Shown: positions 26,674-36,530, counted from the first letter of the stretch. The stretch is 64,000 nt of DNA from Trichloromonas sp034006665 (GCF_034006665.1 NZ_JAVESI010000005.1:32022-96021), one strand, 5' to 3'. The notes: generated from the letters alone by a model not told the origin. Program-made: numbers and translations.

Positions 26674-28680
26674 GTGGATATTGCTGAAATTCTGGAAAAG
26701 AAACTTGGATCCGACGATGAGGAGGCACGGATTCAGGCCGTTCGGGAACTGGCCGACCTTGGATCCCATCTGCCCATGGCGCTTTTGTACCGGGCCATGG
26801 GGGATGCGAGCTGGCGGGTTCGCAAGGAGGCTTCGGAGACCTTCATCGGTCTCTCCCGAGCCGGAGAACTGGCCGAAGATGTTGTCGAGCTGCTTCATGC
26901 CCAGGACAATGCCGGGCTGCGCAATGTTGCCGTGGATATCCTCGTGCGCCTCGGCAGCCGGGCGCTGCCCGTTCTGCACGAGGAAATCACCTGTTCCGAT
27001 GCCGATGTGCGCAAGTTCATTCTCGATATCCTCGGGGAAATCGGCGACTCTGCCAGCCTTGCGGTGATGACCGAGGCGCTGGCCGACAGCGATCGCAACG
27101 TACGGGCTGCGGCGGCGGAAAATCTCGGCAAACTGCGAAACGCCGAGGCCCTTTCCCCACTTCTTGAAGCCATGGAAGAAGCGGATCTGCTCATGCGCTT
27201 CACCATTCTCGAAGCTTTGGGACTTATCGGCCATCCTCTCCCCTTGGAACGCATTCGAGGCTATGTTGAGGATCCCTTGCTGCGCAAGGCTCTTTTCGAT
27301 TGCCTGGGGCAGATCGACATGGCCGAGGGAGCGTCGCTTCTGGCGTCGGGCCTGGGCGACCGCATGGGCAACGTTCGTGAAGCGGCGGTTCTTTCTCTGG
27401 GAGCCCTGTACCGCTCTCAGCCGCAAGCCGTGGCCGAGGCTCTGGCGCGCGATTCGAAAACGGCGGACCTCGCGATGGCCGAAGCCCTTGCATCTTCGCG
27501 CCTGCCGGTGGTGCGTGCCGCCCTGCGCCTCGTTTCTTTGGTCCCCGCCCGGCACAGCCTTGTCCACCTGCTTCCCTGGCTGGCTGACGAGGAACTGGGG
27601 CGCAAGGCCGCCCGTGCGATCCTGTCTCTGGGCCGTCCGGCGGTCGTTTCCCTGCTGCAGGACTGGTCGAACCAATCCGAGCGCTTGCAGGCGTTTCTCT
27701 GTTATCTAGCGGCGGAGACGGGGGCCGAAGAGGCGATTGAACCTCTGCTCAAAGCCCTTGATTCCGACAACCAGGAACTGGTTCTGGCCGCGGCTCACGC
27801 TCTTGGCCGGCTCCGGGTCGTCGCCGCCCTGCCGGCGCTGACCGAGGTTCTCCGCAGGGAGGATGCTGAGGCCCGGCGGGTCGCGCAGGAAGCCCTTGGC
27901 GTCCTGGCCGAAGAATCCCCAGAGGCATTTCTGACCGCCCTTGCTCCGCTGATGGAAGACGCGCGCGCCGAGACCCGCATGGCAGCCATCGCCGTACTCG
28001 GCAAGGTGAATTTCCGGATGGTCCGACCGATGGTTTTTTTGGCTCTCAAGGACGATTCCGCCGAAGTTCGTCGCTCTGCCGTGAGCGCTCTGGGCGGAAA
28101 TCCCGACATTGAACAGCTTGATGCTCTGGTCCTGGCCCTGACCGACGAGGATGCCGATGTCCGCCGAATCGCTGCGGAAGTTCTCGGAAGCTTGCGCGAT
28201 CGCCGTGCCGTCGACGCCCTGGCTCTGGCTCTTCACGATGAGGATCCCTGGGTTCGGGCTACGGTCCTCAGAGCCATCGGCGCTATCGGCAGCGATCGGG
28301 CCGGCTCCCTGATTCGTGAAGCCTTGGGGGATCCGGTGGGACTGGTCTGCATCGCCGCTCTGGAAGCCTGGTTCGCCTTCGCTCCCGATGGCGCCTTCCC
28401 GCATTTGATCGCTTCGCTGTATCACGACGACGAGGAGGTTGTCGGTACCGCTCTTGCCCTTCTGGTGACAACCGGACGACGGGACTGGCTTCCGGCCATG
28501 GCCGAGGTGCTGATCAATCATCCCCACTGGGAGGTCCGCCTGCGTTTCGCCCAAGCCCTTGAGCAGATCGGTGGGGCGAGTTGCCGCGAACTGGTCGAAA
28601 ACAGGCTGCTGGTTGAAGGGGAAGAACTGGTGCACGCCCAACTGGAACAGACCCTGGAATCTCTCGGTGAGGAAGGCTAG
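26674..28680 (+). CDS. HEAT-repeat protein of the chemosensory operon
   Basis: 668 residues of nearly continuous HEAT/PBS-lyase-like helical repeats of about 31 residues (patterns such as DEDADVRRIAAEVLG, DSDRNVRAAAAENLG). No enzyme motif or membrane segment. The GTG at 26674 with AAGGA upstream is preferred to the TTG at 26629. Such repeat proteins are known in Frz/Dif-like and other deltaproteobacterial chemosensory clusters and probably act as scaffolds; its place right before cheR suggests it belongs to the adaptation arm. Confidence 0.85.
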   Translation: MDIAEILEKKLGSDDEEARIQAVRELADLGSHLPMALLYRAMGDASWRVRKEASETFIGLSRAGELAEDVVELLHAQDNAGLRNVAVDILVRLGSRALPVLHEEITCSDADVRKFILDILGEIGDSASLAVMTEALADSDRNVRAAAAENLGKLRNAEALSPLLEAMEEADLLMRFTILEALGLIGHPLPLERIRGYVEDPLLRKALFDCLGQIDMAEGASLLASGLGDRMGNVREAAVLSLGALYRSQPQAVAEALARDSKTADLAMAEALASSRLPVVRAALRLVSLVPARHSLVHLLPWLADEELGRKAARAILSLGRPAVVSLLQDWSNQSERLQAFLCYLAAETGAEEAIEPLLKALDSDNQELVLAAAHALGRLRVVAALPALTEVLRREDAEARRVAQEALGVLAEESPEAFLTALAPLMEDARAETRMAAIAVLGKVNFRMVRPMVFLALKDDSAEVRRSAVSALGGNPDIEQLDALVLALTDEDADVRRIAAEVLGSLRDRRAVDALALALHDEDPWVRATVLRAIGAIGSDRAGSLIREALGDPVGLVCIAALEAWFAFAPDGAFPHLIASLYHDDEEVVGTALALLVTTGRRDWLPAMAEVLINHPHWEVRLRFAQALEQIGGASCRELVENRLLVEGEELVHAQLEQTLESLGEEG

Positions 28681-28683
28681 AAC

Positions 28684-29562
28684 ATGCTTTTTCTCTCTCC
28701 GGAAATCTCCATGAGCGACGAGGAGTTTCGGCAAATCAAGGATCTCGTTTATGCGCATAGCGGTTTGCATTTTGGTCCGGATTCCAAATATCTGCTTGAA
28801 CGGCGTCTGGGCAAGCGCCTGCAGGCCCTGCAACTGAAGAGTTTCAAGGATTACTACTATTATCTGCGGTATCACAAAAACAGGGATGACGAATTCACGG
28901 AAGTCATCAACACTCTGACCACCAACGAGACCTATTTTTTCCGGGAAGATTTTCAACTCAAGACCTTCGTCAGAGAGATTCTGCCGGAGATCCGAGCAAA
29001 GAAGGAGCAGATCGGCGACAAGAAGATCCGCATCTGGAGTGCCGGTTGTTCCAGCGGCGAGGAACCCTACACCATCGCCATGCTGATACTCGACTTGGGG
29101 TTGTTCAACGGGTGGCAGATTGACATCATCGGTACTGATATCAGTCAGCGGGTGTTGCAGATCGCCCGCAAAGGGATTTATGGGCAGTCCTCTTTCCGGT
29201 CCACCGATGCCCGCTATCTGAAAAAATACTTTACCGAAGTCGACGGCAAATATCGCATCAGCGATCAGATCAAGAATCTTGTTTCCATCAGCCATCTGAA
29301 TCTTTTCGACTTCCCCCGCGTTGCCCTGCTCGGTAAATTCGATGTCATTTTCTGCCGCAACGTCATCATCTATTTTGATCTTGCCGCCAAGAAGAAGGTC
29401 ATCGACAGTTTCCACTCCCGGCTCAAGCCGGAAGGTTTTCTGCTGCTCGGCCACTCCGAGTCGTTGATGAACATCACGACCGCCTTCGCCCTGCGCCACT
29501 ACCAGCATGACATGCTTTATCAGCGGCCGGCTCTGAGTTTCGCCCCGGGAGAGCGGCCATGA
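28684..29562 (+). CDS. cheR: Protein-glutamate methyltransferase CheR
   Basis: Methylates receptor glutamates using SAM. The N-terminal helical domain is followed by TNETYFFRE (about residue 80), the SAM site WSAGCSSGEEPYTIAM and CRNVIIYFD. 292 residues, no C-terminal pentapeptide-binding TPRs. ATG after GAGGAAGG. Its presence implies that the system uses methylated receptors although none is encoded here. Confidence 0.95.
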   Translation: MLFLSPEISMSDEEFRQIKDLVYAHSGLHFGPDSKYLLERRLGKRLQALQLKSFKDYYYYLRYHKNRDDEFTEVINTLTTNETYFFREDFQLKTFVREILPEIRAKKEQIGDKKIRIWSAGCSSGEEPYTIAMLILDLGLFNGWQIDIIGTDISQRVLQIARKGIYGQSSFRSTDARYLKKYFTEVDGKYRISDQIKNLVSISHLNLFDFPRVALLGKFDVIFCRNVIIYFDLAAKKKVIDSFHSRLKPEGFLLLGHSESLMNITTAFALRHYQHDMLYQRPALSFAPGERP

Positions 29563-30614
29563 AAAATACCGTCCGCGTTCTGGTGGTCGATGACTCGGCC
29601 TACAACCGTCGTACGATCATCAGGTTCCTTGATGAAATCCCCGGGGTGACCGTCGTCGGCTATGCCTGTAACGGTGAAGAAGGATTGCGGAAATTTTTCG
29701 ATCTGCAGCCGGATCTCGTGACTCTTGATCTGGAGATGCCGCGCATGGACGGTTTTGGCTTTTTGCGGATTGTCATGCAGAACCGACCGACCCCAGTCAT
29801 CGTTGTGTCTTCCCGCGCCGATGACGAAAATGTCTTCAAGGCTTTGGAACTTGGGGCGGTCGACTTCGTCGCCAAGCCGACCAGCCGCATCTCTCCGGAA
29901 CTGGTGAATATTCGCGACGAACTGCTGAACAAGGTGATGGCAATCGCCCGCACCGACATGAACAAGGTACTGCGCCGGCCATCGCTCAGGGACCGCGCGG
30001 GGACGGTCGCTCCGCTCCATGCCGTCATTCCCCGTAGTAACGGTGTCAGCCAAGTCGTTATTGGTGCTTCCACCGGCGGGCCTCCCGCTCTCAAGGCACT
30101 GCTCTCGTCGATCAATGTCCCCTTGCCCCTCGGCATCGCCATTTCCCAGCATATGCCCCCGGTCTTTACCCGTGCTTTCGCCGAGCGCTTAAACAAGTTC
30201 TGCGCCTTGGAGGTCAAGGAGGGAGAGACGGGGGATCTGATGGTTCCCGGCCGCGTTCTCATCGCTCCCGGGGGGAAGAATCTCACCTTTCAGGTGCGTG
30301 GCGACAAGGTCGTGGCCCTGGTCGAGGATCCTCCCCCGAGTCAACGCTACACCCCTTCCGTTGATGTCATGTTCAAGTCCGCCGGCGAGGTCTTCGGTGC
30401 GAACCTGCTCGGTGTCATCCTCACGGGGATGGGTAATGACGGTGCCCGAGGGGCGGAGCTGATCAAGGAGCGGGGGGGGCAGGTGCTCGCCGAAAGCGAG
30501 GAGAGCAGCGTGGTTTTCGGCATGCCCAAGGAAGCGATCGCCACCGGCAAGGTGGACAAGGTTCTGCCCCTTTCGCTGATGGCCGGCGAGGTTCTCCGGC
30601 GTTGCGGTTTCTAA
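29559..30614 (+). CDS. cheB: Protein-glutamate methylesterase CheB
   Basis: Receiver plus methylesterase/deamidase, the counterpart of CheR. Receiver phospho-site D57 (LDLEMPRMDG); catalytic triad S171 (GASTGG), H198 (SQHMPP) and D294 (GMGNDG), all present. 351 residues. The ATGA overlap couples it to cheR. Confidence 0.96.
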   Translation: MKNTVRVLVVDDSAYNRRTIIRFLDEIPGVTVVGYACNGEEGLRKFFDLQPDLVTLDLEMPRMDGFGFLRIVMQNRPTPVIVVSSRADDENVFKALELGAVDFVAKPTSRISPELVNIRDELLNKVMAIARTDMNKVLRRPSLRDRAGTVAPLHAVIPRSNGVSQVVIGASTGGPPALKALLSSINVPLPLGIAISQHMPPVFTRAFAERLNKFCALEVKEGETGDLMVPGRVLIAPGGKNLTFQVRGDKVVALVEDPPPSQRYTPSVDVMFKSAGEVFGANLLGVILTGMGNDGARGAELIKERGGQVLAESEESSVVFGMPKEAIATGKVDKVLPLSLMAGEVLRRCGF

Positions 30615-30719
30615 GGGCAAACGGCTGATTTGCTTTCGGCATTGTCCGAGACGGTATCGGTCGACGATGCGCGGATTTATCAGTCATTCTGTTGAAAATT
30701 TCTTCCGGGAGCGGCTTAC

Positions 30720-31547
30720 ATGTCGGAATTCAACGAGGAAAACGGTTCAGTCAAACGGGCCGAGGAGTTTCTTCAGGTCTTCAAAAAGGGTGCCGAATTT
30801 ACTCAGGCCCTGCTCAAAGAGAACGAGCGTCTGCGTTACCAGATTCTCAAACTGAAGGAGCCGGCGGCACAGGATCTCTCTTCTCCCGCGCAACTGGAGG
30901 AGCTGCAAAGACTGAGACGGCAGGTTGCCGAACTGGAGCGCGAAAAGCAGGAGATTCTTGACCGGATCAAGGCGGTCGAGGAGGAGAACCATGATTTCGC
31001 CAATCGTTACGTGGTGGTCGAATCGGAAAACAACATGCTGGCGAATCTGTACATCGCTTCCTACCAGTTGCATTCCACCCTTGATTTCAAGGAAGTATTG
31101 CAGATTATTTCCGAAATCATCATCAACCTGATTGGTGCCGAAGTTTTCGCCTTGCTGCTTTTGGACGAAAAGAGCGGAAAGCTCGAACTCGCCAGTCAGG
31201 AAGGAATCAACGAGGCGGACCTGCCGCCCATCAATCTGGGGGTAGGGGTGATTGGACAGTCGGGGCAAACCGGCGAGAATCATTTCGTCGAGGACATTGA
31301 GGCCTACCAGCTCGATTACACCCATCCCATGGCCTGTATCCCCTTGAAAATCAAAGAACATGTCATCGGCGTGATCGTTATTTACCGATTGCTAGAACAG
31401 AAGCGGCGCTTCGCCGATGTCGACTATGAACTGTTCACCCTGCTCGCCGGCCATGCGGCGACCGCTATATTCTCCTCCCGGCTCTATTCCGAGTCGGAAA
31501 GGAAGCTTTCGACCATTCAAGGTTTTATTAACCTGCTGACGAAATAG
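30720..31547 (+). CDS. Coiled-coil/GAF-domain signalling protein
   Basis: 275 residues. Residues 1-95 are heptad-rich (ELQRLRRQVAELEREKQEILDR), then a GAF domain (about 110-260) opening with LHSTLDFKEVLQIISEIIINLIG and containing GVGVIGQ. No catalytic output domain. It is a soluble sensor or adaptor. The 105-base gap before it carries no clear gene. Starts with ATG after GGGAG. Confidence 0.85.
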   Translation: MSEFNEENGSVKRAEEFLQVFKKGAEFTQALLKENERLRYQILKLKEPAAQDLSSPAQLEELQRLRRQVAELEREKQEILDRIKAVEEENHDFANRYVVVESENNMLANLYIASYQLHSTLDFKEVLQIISEIIINLIGAEVFALLLLDEKSGKLELASQEGINEADLPPINLGVGVIGQSGQTGENHFVEDIEAYQLDYTHPMACIPLKIKEHVIGVIVIYRLLEQKRRFADVDYELFTLLAGHAATAIFSSRLYSESERKLSTIQGFINLLTK

Positions 31548-31567
31548 GGCAGGGAAGGGAAGATCCT

Positions 31568-31945
31568 GTGGAAACCAAGCGTGTTCTGATTGTGGATGAT
31601 TCGCCCACCATGCGGCAGTTGCTGGTCTATGCCGTCAAACGACTGCCGGGGGTGGCGATTTCCGAAGCGGCGAACGGGGTCGATGGGCTCAAGAAGATTA
31701 CCAGCGAACGGTTCGACCTGATTTTTACCGACATCAACATGCCGGTCATGGACGGTCTCAAACTGGTCAGCCTGGTCCGTAAGGATCCGGCCCTGAAGGA
31801 GGTTCCGATCGTGGTGATCTCCACCGAGGGGGCCGAGGAGGATCGTAGCCGCGCCTTCGCCCTGGGGGCCAACGATTATATCACCAAGCCGGTGCAGTCC
31901 CCCCAGGTCCAGGAAGTTGCTCGCCGCCTGCTGTCGCTCAAGTAG
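31568..31945 (+). CDS. CheY-like response regulator (third)
   Basis: A receiver domain of 125 residues: D10/D11, phospho-site D55 (FTDINMPVMDG), and YITKPV with the conserved lysine. The TDINMP and STEGAEEDR stretches match the first receiver of the operon. GTG start. Last gene of the chemosensory unit. Confidence 0.92.
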   Translation: METKRVLIVDDSPTMRQLLVYAVKRLPGVAISEAANGVDGLKKITSERFDLIFTDINMPVMDGLKLVSLVRKDPALKEVPIVVISTEGAEEDRSRAFALGANDYITKPVQSPQVQEVARRLLSLK

Positions 31946-31984
31946 GGATGCCTGGGATCCCTTGCGATTCCTTGCACCCCGGGG

Positions 31985-32014
31985 TTGACAATTCCCATAT
32001 GGATTATGTTAAAT
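31985..32014 (+). promoter_or_regulatory. Promoter of infA
   Basis: TTGACA (31985-31990), 18-bp spacer, TTAAAT (32009-32014), about 57 bp upstream of the infA start. Confidence 0.55.
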
Positions 32015-32070
32015 AGCCCATTCCGTAGAACGATGATGAAATTTCAGTTCCTCAATATCAGGAGGCCATT

Positions 32071-32289
32071 TTGGCGAAAGAAGAAGCGATTGAAGTCGAA
32101 GGGGAAGTCATAGAACCCCTTCCCAATGCCATGTTCCGGGTCAAACTGGATAACGGGCATATTGTTCTGGCGCATATTTCCGGCAAGATGCGCAAATTTT
32201 ATATCCGCATTCTGCCTGGTGACCGGGTGACGGTCGAACTCTCCCCCTATGATCTGACCCGCGGGCGCATCACCTACCGGGAGAAATAG
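32071..32289 (+). CDS. infA: Translation initiation factor IF-1
   Basis: A 72-residue S1-fold protein that blocks the A site during initiation. The family core (EGEVIEPLPNAMFRVKLDNGH, here in separate pieces, and GDRVTVELSPYDLTRGRITYR) is intact. The start is TTG with a perfect AGGAGG 5 bases upstream. It stands alone behind its own promoter, before leuS. Confidence 0.96.
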   Translation: MAKEEAIEVEGEVIEPLPNAMFRVKLDNGHIVLAHISGKMRKFYIRILPGDRVTVELSPYDLTRGRITYREK

Positions 32290-32371
32290 ACGTTCACGGC
32301 AAGCGCAGGCCGTGTTTATAGAAGTGGTGCGAAGGGCCGGATCCCTCCGGGGGTTAGTCGGGCCTGAGAAA

Positions 32372-32395
32372 GAATACCGGCGTTTGCCGGTATTC
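32372..32395 (+). terminator. Hairpin between infA and leuS, possible terminator or attenuator
   Basis: A perfect 10-bp stem (32372-32381 with 32386-32395), loop GTTT, but followed by ATGTTTATG rather than a clear T-run. It could reduce read-through into leuS. Confidence 0.5.
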
Positions 32396-32437
32396 ATGTT
32401 TATGAAACCGATGGCCTCGACAGGCCGTGGAGGATAT

Positions 32438-34993
32438 ATGCAAGAACGTTACAATGCCGCTGCCATCGAAGAAAAATGGCAGAACCGCTGGGATGCCGAC
32501 AAGACTTTCAAGGTTACCGAGGATGCCTCCCGCAAAAAGTTCTATCTGCTGGAAATGTTCCCTTATCCTTCAGGACGCATCCATATGGGGCATGTACGCA
32601 ACTATTCCATCGGCGACGTGGTGGCTCGCTACAAGCGCCTTCAGTGCTTCAACGTGCTGCATCCCATGGGCTGGGACGCCTTCGGCATGCCGGCGGAAAA
32701 CGCTGCCATCAACCACGGCATTCATCCCGCCAAATGGACCTTTGAGAATATCGCCAGCATGAAGGTGCAGTTGAAAAGGATGGGGCTCTCCTACGATTGG
32801 GACCGGGAGCTGGCGACCTGCGATCCCGAGTATTACCGTTGGGAACAGCTGGTTTTTCTCAGGATGCTGGAAAAGGGATTGGCGTACAAGAAGAGTTCTT
32901 CGGTGAACTGGTGTCCTTCCTGCCAGACGGTGCTGGCCAACGAGCAGGTGGAAGACGGCCGCTGCTGGCGCTGTGACAGCGAGGTGGTCGCCAAGGAGCT
33001 GGAGCAGTGGTTCTTCCGCATCACTAATTACGCTCAGGAGTTGCTTGACGAAACCTACAATCTCACCGGTTGGCCCGAACCGGTACTGATCATGCAGCGC
33101 AACTGGATCGGTCGCAGCACCGGTTGTGAGATCGACTTCCCCATCGTCGGGCGCGAAGAATCGATTCGCGTCTTCACCACTCGCCAAGACACCCTCTTCG
33201 GCGCCACCTTTATGAGCCTGGCGCCGGAACATCCCCTGGCGCTGGAACTGACCACGGCCGAGCAGCGCGCTTCCGTGGAGGAATTCATCGCCAAGGTCAA
33301 AAAGCAGGACAAACTCAAGCGCACCAGCGACGATCAGGAAAAAGAAGGGGTCTTTACCGGAAGTTACTGCCTGAACCCGGTAACCGGTTGCAAGATGCCG
33401 ATCTTTCTTGCTAATTTTGTTCTTATGGAGTATGGCACCGGTGCCGTCATGGCGGTTCCGACCCACGATCAGCGGGATTTCGAATTTGCGCGTAAATATC
33501 GTTTGCCGTTGGTGGTGGTCATCCAGCCCGAAGGTGAAACCCTTGATCCGGAGACCATGCCGGCCGCTTGGATCGGTCCCGGTCTTATGGTCAACTCGGC
33601 CGAGTTCAACGGCCTTGCCAACGAAGAAGCCAAGGAAAAGATCGCCGAATCTCTCACAAAACGGGGAATCGGCCAAAAGACGATCAATTATCGTCTGCGT
33701 GACTGGGGGGTTTCCCGGCAGAGATATTGGGGGACGCCGATCCCGGTGATCTACTGCGACCACTGCGGCATGGTGCCGGTTCCGGAAAAGGATCTCCCCG
33801 TGGTCCTGCCGACCGATGTTGCCTTTACCGGCGAAGGCGGAAGTCCCCTGGCCCAATCCGAAGACTTCGTCACGACCACCTGCCCGGTTTGCGGTAAGGC
33901 GGCCCGGCGCGAAACCGACACCTTCGATACTTTCGTAGAAAGTTCCTGGTATTTTGCCCGTTATGCCTGTCCGAAATATGCCGAGGGGCCGCTCGATGCC
34001 GCCGCCGTCGACTATTGGCTGCCCGTCGACCAGTACATCGGCGGTGTTGAGCACGCCGTCATGCACCTGCTTTATGCGCGCTTTTTCACGAAAGTGTTGC
34101 GTGATCTCGGCATGATGAAGATCGGCGAGCCCTTTACCAATCTGCTGACCCAAGGGATGGTCTGCATGGAAACCCGCTCCTGCCCCGAACACGGCTGGCT
34201 CTATCCCGAGGAAGTGGTGGACGGGCGCTGCTCACGGTGCCGGGCAGAGACGGTGCTGGGCCGTATCGAGAAGATGAGCAAATCAAAGAAAAACGTCATC
34301 GACCCGGACCATCTCATCGCGCGTTACGGCGCCGATACCGCCCGGCTCTTTTCTCTCTTCGCCGCTCCGCCGGAGAAAGATTTGGAGTGGAACGAACAGG
34401 GGGTCGAAGGCTGTTTTCGTTTTATCGGCCGGGTCTGGCGACTGGTCTATGAAAACCTGCCGTTGATTCAGGGCGTTCCCTTGCCGACCAGCGCGGAGGG
34501 CCCGGCTCGCGACCTGCGCCGCATGACCCATCGGACCATCAAAAAGGTCACCGAGGATATCGACGGCCGCTTCCATTTCAACACTGCCATTGCCGCGGTC
34601 ATGGAGCTGGTCAATGCCGTTTCGGCTTATGAGGGTAAGGCCGAGACGCCGGCGGTATTGCGCGAAGCTCTGGAAACGACGGTTCGGTTGCTTTCTCCCT
34701 TCGTCCCCCATGTTGCCGAGGAGCTCTGGAATTGTCTCGGGCATGCCAAAGGGATCGAAACTCTGGGTTGGCCGGTCTGGGATGAGAAGGCCCTGATCGA
34801 AGATGAAAAATCGATTGTCGTTCAGGTCAACGGCAAGGTTCGCGGCAAGGTCACCGTGCCGGCCGATGCTTCCGAAGAGGTGATCCGCCAGGCGGCCCTC
34901 GACGAACCGAACGTGGCTCGCTTCCTTGATGGGCAGCAGGTGCGCAAGGTGATTCTGGTGCCCGGTCGCCTCGTCAATATTGTGGTGTCTTGA
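32438..34993 (+). CDS. leuS: Leucyl-tRNA synthetase
   Basis: Class I synthetase of 851 residues. The HIGH-type motif is HMGH in SGRIHMGHVRNY (about residue 50) and KMSKS occurs near residue 612. The CP1 editing domain lies between, with TFMSLAPEHP and the GTGAVMAVPTHDQRD region. Zinc-type CPSC and CWRC pairs are visible near 162-180. The ATG at 32438 with GTGGAGG upstream is the start; the in-frame region before it is the intergenic hairpin. Confidence 0.96.
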   Translation: MQERYNAAAIEEKWQNRWDADKTFKVTEDASRKKFYLLEMFPYPSGRIHMGHVRNYSIGDVVARYKRLQCFNVLHPMGWDAFGMPAENAAINHGIHPAKWTFENIASMKVQLKRMGLSYDWDRELATCDPEYYRWEQLVFLRMLEKGLAYKKSSSVNWCPSCQTVLANEQVEDGRCWRCDSEVVAKELEQWFFRITNYAQELLDETYNLTGWPEPVLIMQRNWIGRSTGCEIDFPIVGREESIRVFTTRQDTLFGATFMSLAPEHPLALELTTAEQRASVEEFIAKVKKQDKLKRTSDDQEKEGVFTGSYCLNPVTGCKMPIFLANFVLMEYGTGAVMAVPTHDQRDFEFARKYRLPLVVVIQPEGETLDPETMPAAWIGPGLMVNSAEFNGLANEEAKEKIAESLTKRGIGQKTINYRLRDWGVSRQRYWGTPIPVIYCDHCGMVPVPEKDLPVVLPTDVAFTGEGGSPLAQSEDFVTTTCPVCGKAARRETDTFDTFVESSWYFARYACPKYAEGPLDAAAVDYWLPVDQYIGGVEHAVMHLLYARFFTKVLRDLGMMKIGEPFTNLLTQGMVCMETRSCPEHGWLYPEEVVDGRCSRCRAETVLGRIEKMSKSKKNVIDPDHLIARYGADTARLFSLFAAPPEKDLEWNEQGVEGCFRFIGRVWRLVYENLPLIQGVPLPTSAEGPARDLRRMTHRTIKKVTEDIDGRFHFNTAIAAVMELVNAVSAYEGKAETPAVLREALETTVRLLSPFVPHVAEELWNCLGHAKGIETLGWPVWDEKALIEDEKSIVVQVNGKVRGKVTVPADASEEVIRQAALDEPNVARFLDGQQVRKVILVPGRLVNIVVS

Positions 34994-35496
34994 TGAAACG
35001 ACTCGCTTTTCTCCTGCTGACGGTGCTTTTGCTGGCGGGTTGTGGGTATACCCCCCGGGGACTCAGTGCGGGCATCGGTGTGGACTCGCTCTACATCCAG
35101 CCTTTCGGGAATCGCACCAGCGAACCCTTTCTTGAAAGTATGCTCACCAACGACCTGATTCTCTGGTTTACCCGCGACCGGCAAATGCGTTTGGTCGCCA
35201 GTGCCAGGGAGGCGGAAGCCGTTTTGAGCGGCGACGTCGCATCCTACGACCGCACTTCGATTGCCTATAATCGGCGTGACAATATTCAGGAATATCGTTC
35301 GGAGATGCGGGTCAATGCCAATCTGCGCCGGGTATCCGACGGCAAGATCCTTTGGAAGGACAGTCTTTTCTGGACCGAGGAGTCGCTCAACAGTGCCGAC
35401 CGTGCCCGTCAGGACGATTTCGAAACCGAGGCCATGCAAAACATCAGTCAGCGGCTCGCCGAGCAGATCTACCAACGCATCCAGGAAGATTTCTAG
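34993..35496 (+). CDS. lptE: LPS-assembly lipoprotein LptE
   Basis: Outer-membrane lipoprotein that plugs the LptD barrel and helps place lipopolysaccharide. A signal peptide with lipobox LLAGC puts the lipidated cysteine at residue 17; the rest (GYTPRGLSAGIGVDSLYIQPFGN, split here by description) is LptE-like. 167 residues. The start overlaps the leuS stop (TGATG). leuS-lptE-holA is the standard order in many proteobacteria, which supports the call for a poorly conserved family. Confidence 0.9.
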   Translation: MKRLAFLLLTVLLLAGCGYTPRGLSAGIGVDSLYIQPFGNRTSEPFLESMLTNDLILWFTRDRQMRLVASAREAEAVLSGDVASYDRTSIAYNRRDNIQEYRSEMRVNANLRRVSDGKILWKDSLFWTEESLNSADRARQDDFETEAMQNISQRLAEQIYQRIQEDF

Positions 35497-35501
35497 GGCC
35501 C

Positions 35502-36500
35502 ATGACCTCCGTTGAGCTCTTTCGCGCACTGGACAAAAAAGAGGTTCCCAGCCCGCTCTTTCTTTATGGCGAGGAAGGGTTTCTGATCGAGAAATGCTGG
35601 CGGTTAATTCTCGATATCCTCCTGCCGCCGGCGGACAGGGATTTCAATTTTGACCAGTTCTCGGCTCAGCAGGCACGCACCGAAGAGATCCTCGATCAGG
35701 CTCGAACTCTGCCGGTTTTTGCCGGTCGACGCCTGGTTCTGGTTAAGGACGCGCAACATTTTTCCGCTGATGAACTTGAGCTTTTTCTCCCTTATCTCCG
35801 TGATCCGGTTCCGGAAACCGTACTGGTATTTGTTGCCGAGAAGATCGATGGTCGGCGAAAATTTTTCCAGGATTTCAAAAAGTTTGGGGAACTGGTGGAG
35901 TTTAAAAAACTCTATGACAACCAGATTCCCGGCTTCATCCGCGAGCAGGCGCGGCAGTCCCGTTATTCCCTGACCGACGAAGCTCTGGCGCTTTTTTGTC
36001 GCCGGGTTGGGAACGATCTGCAGGAAATTCAGGGGGAGTTGACCAAGCTCTTTGCTTACCTTGGCGACCGACCCCTGGCCGATGTCGACGATGTTCGGAC
36101 CATTGTCTCCGATACCCGGATCGATAGTGTCTTTGCCTTGAACGACGCCCTGGGAGGGCGGCGGCACGGGGATGCGCAACGCCTCCTCGGGCGGATTCTC
36201 GACGACGGTTCCGCCCCGCTCATGGTGTTGACCATGATTGTTCGCCACTTTCGACAGTTGTGGAAATGTCGCGAGTCTCTGGAGCAGGGAACGGCGGAGC
36301 GGGAACTTCCAAAGCTTCTGGGGGTTGCGCCATTTTTCATCAAGGGTCTGCTTGAACAGTCACGGAATTTCACATCCTTACGCTATCGCGAGCTGTTCGA
36401 ACTCTTCCTTGAAACCGATTTTTCTTTGAAGTCCAGTGGCGCTCACCCGAATGTACTGCTGACGGGACTAGTGACGGAAATCACCCGGGGCGGAAAATAA
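35502..36500 (+). CDS. holA: DNA polymerase III subunit delta
   Basis: Clamp-loader subunit that opens the beta clamp. 332 residues; FLYGEEGFLIE near the start and GRRLVLVKDAQHF at about residue 70 are typical. The ATG at 35502 gives the usual N terminus. It follows lptE by 5 bases and ends in a strong bidirectional hairpin. Confidence 0.93.
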   Translation: MTSVELFRALDKKEVPSPLFLYGEEGFLIEKCWRLILDILLPPADRDFNFDQFSAQQARTEEILDQARTLPVFAGRRLVLVKDAQHFSADELELFLPYLRDPVPETVLVFVAEKIDGRRKFFQDFKKFGELVEFKKLYDNQIPGFIREQARQSRYSLTDEALALFCRRVGNDLQEIQGELTKLFAYLGDRPLADVDDVRTIVSDTRIDSVFALNDALGGRRHGDAQRLLGRILDDGSAPLMVLTMIVRHFRQLWKCRESLEQGTAERELPKLLGVAPFFIKGLLEQSRNFTSLRYRELFELFLETDFSLKSSGAHPNVLLTGLVTEITRGGK

Positions 36501-36530
36501 AAAAAGGAGGCTTGCAAGCCTCCTTTTTTA
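36500..36530. terminator. Bidirectional terminator between holA and rpsT
   Basis: A near-perfect inverted repeat: an A-run and GGAGGCTT facing AAGCCTCC and a T-run (36501-36529). Confidence 0.9.

Noticed and set aside
27706..29508. 600-residue antisense frame under the HEAT and cheR genes
   Set aside because: The sense strand encodes clear HEAT and CheR motifs; the antisense product is low-complexity (His/Asp/Gln/Gly-rich).
32312..32437. N-terminal extension of leuS
   Set aside because: The in-frame stretch covers the intergenic hairpin; ATG at 32438 has GTGGAGG upstream and gives the normal N terminus.
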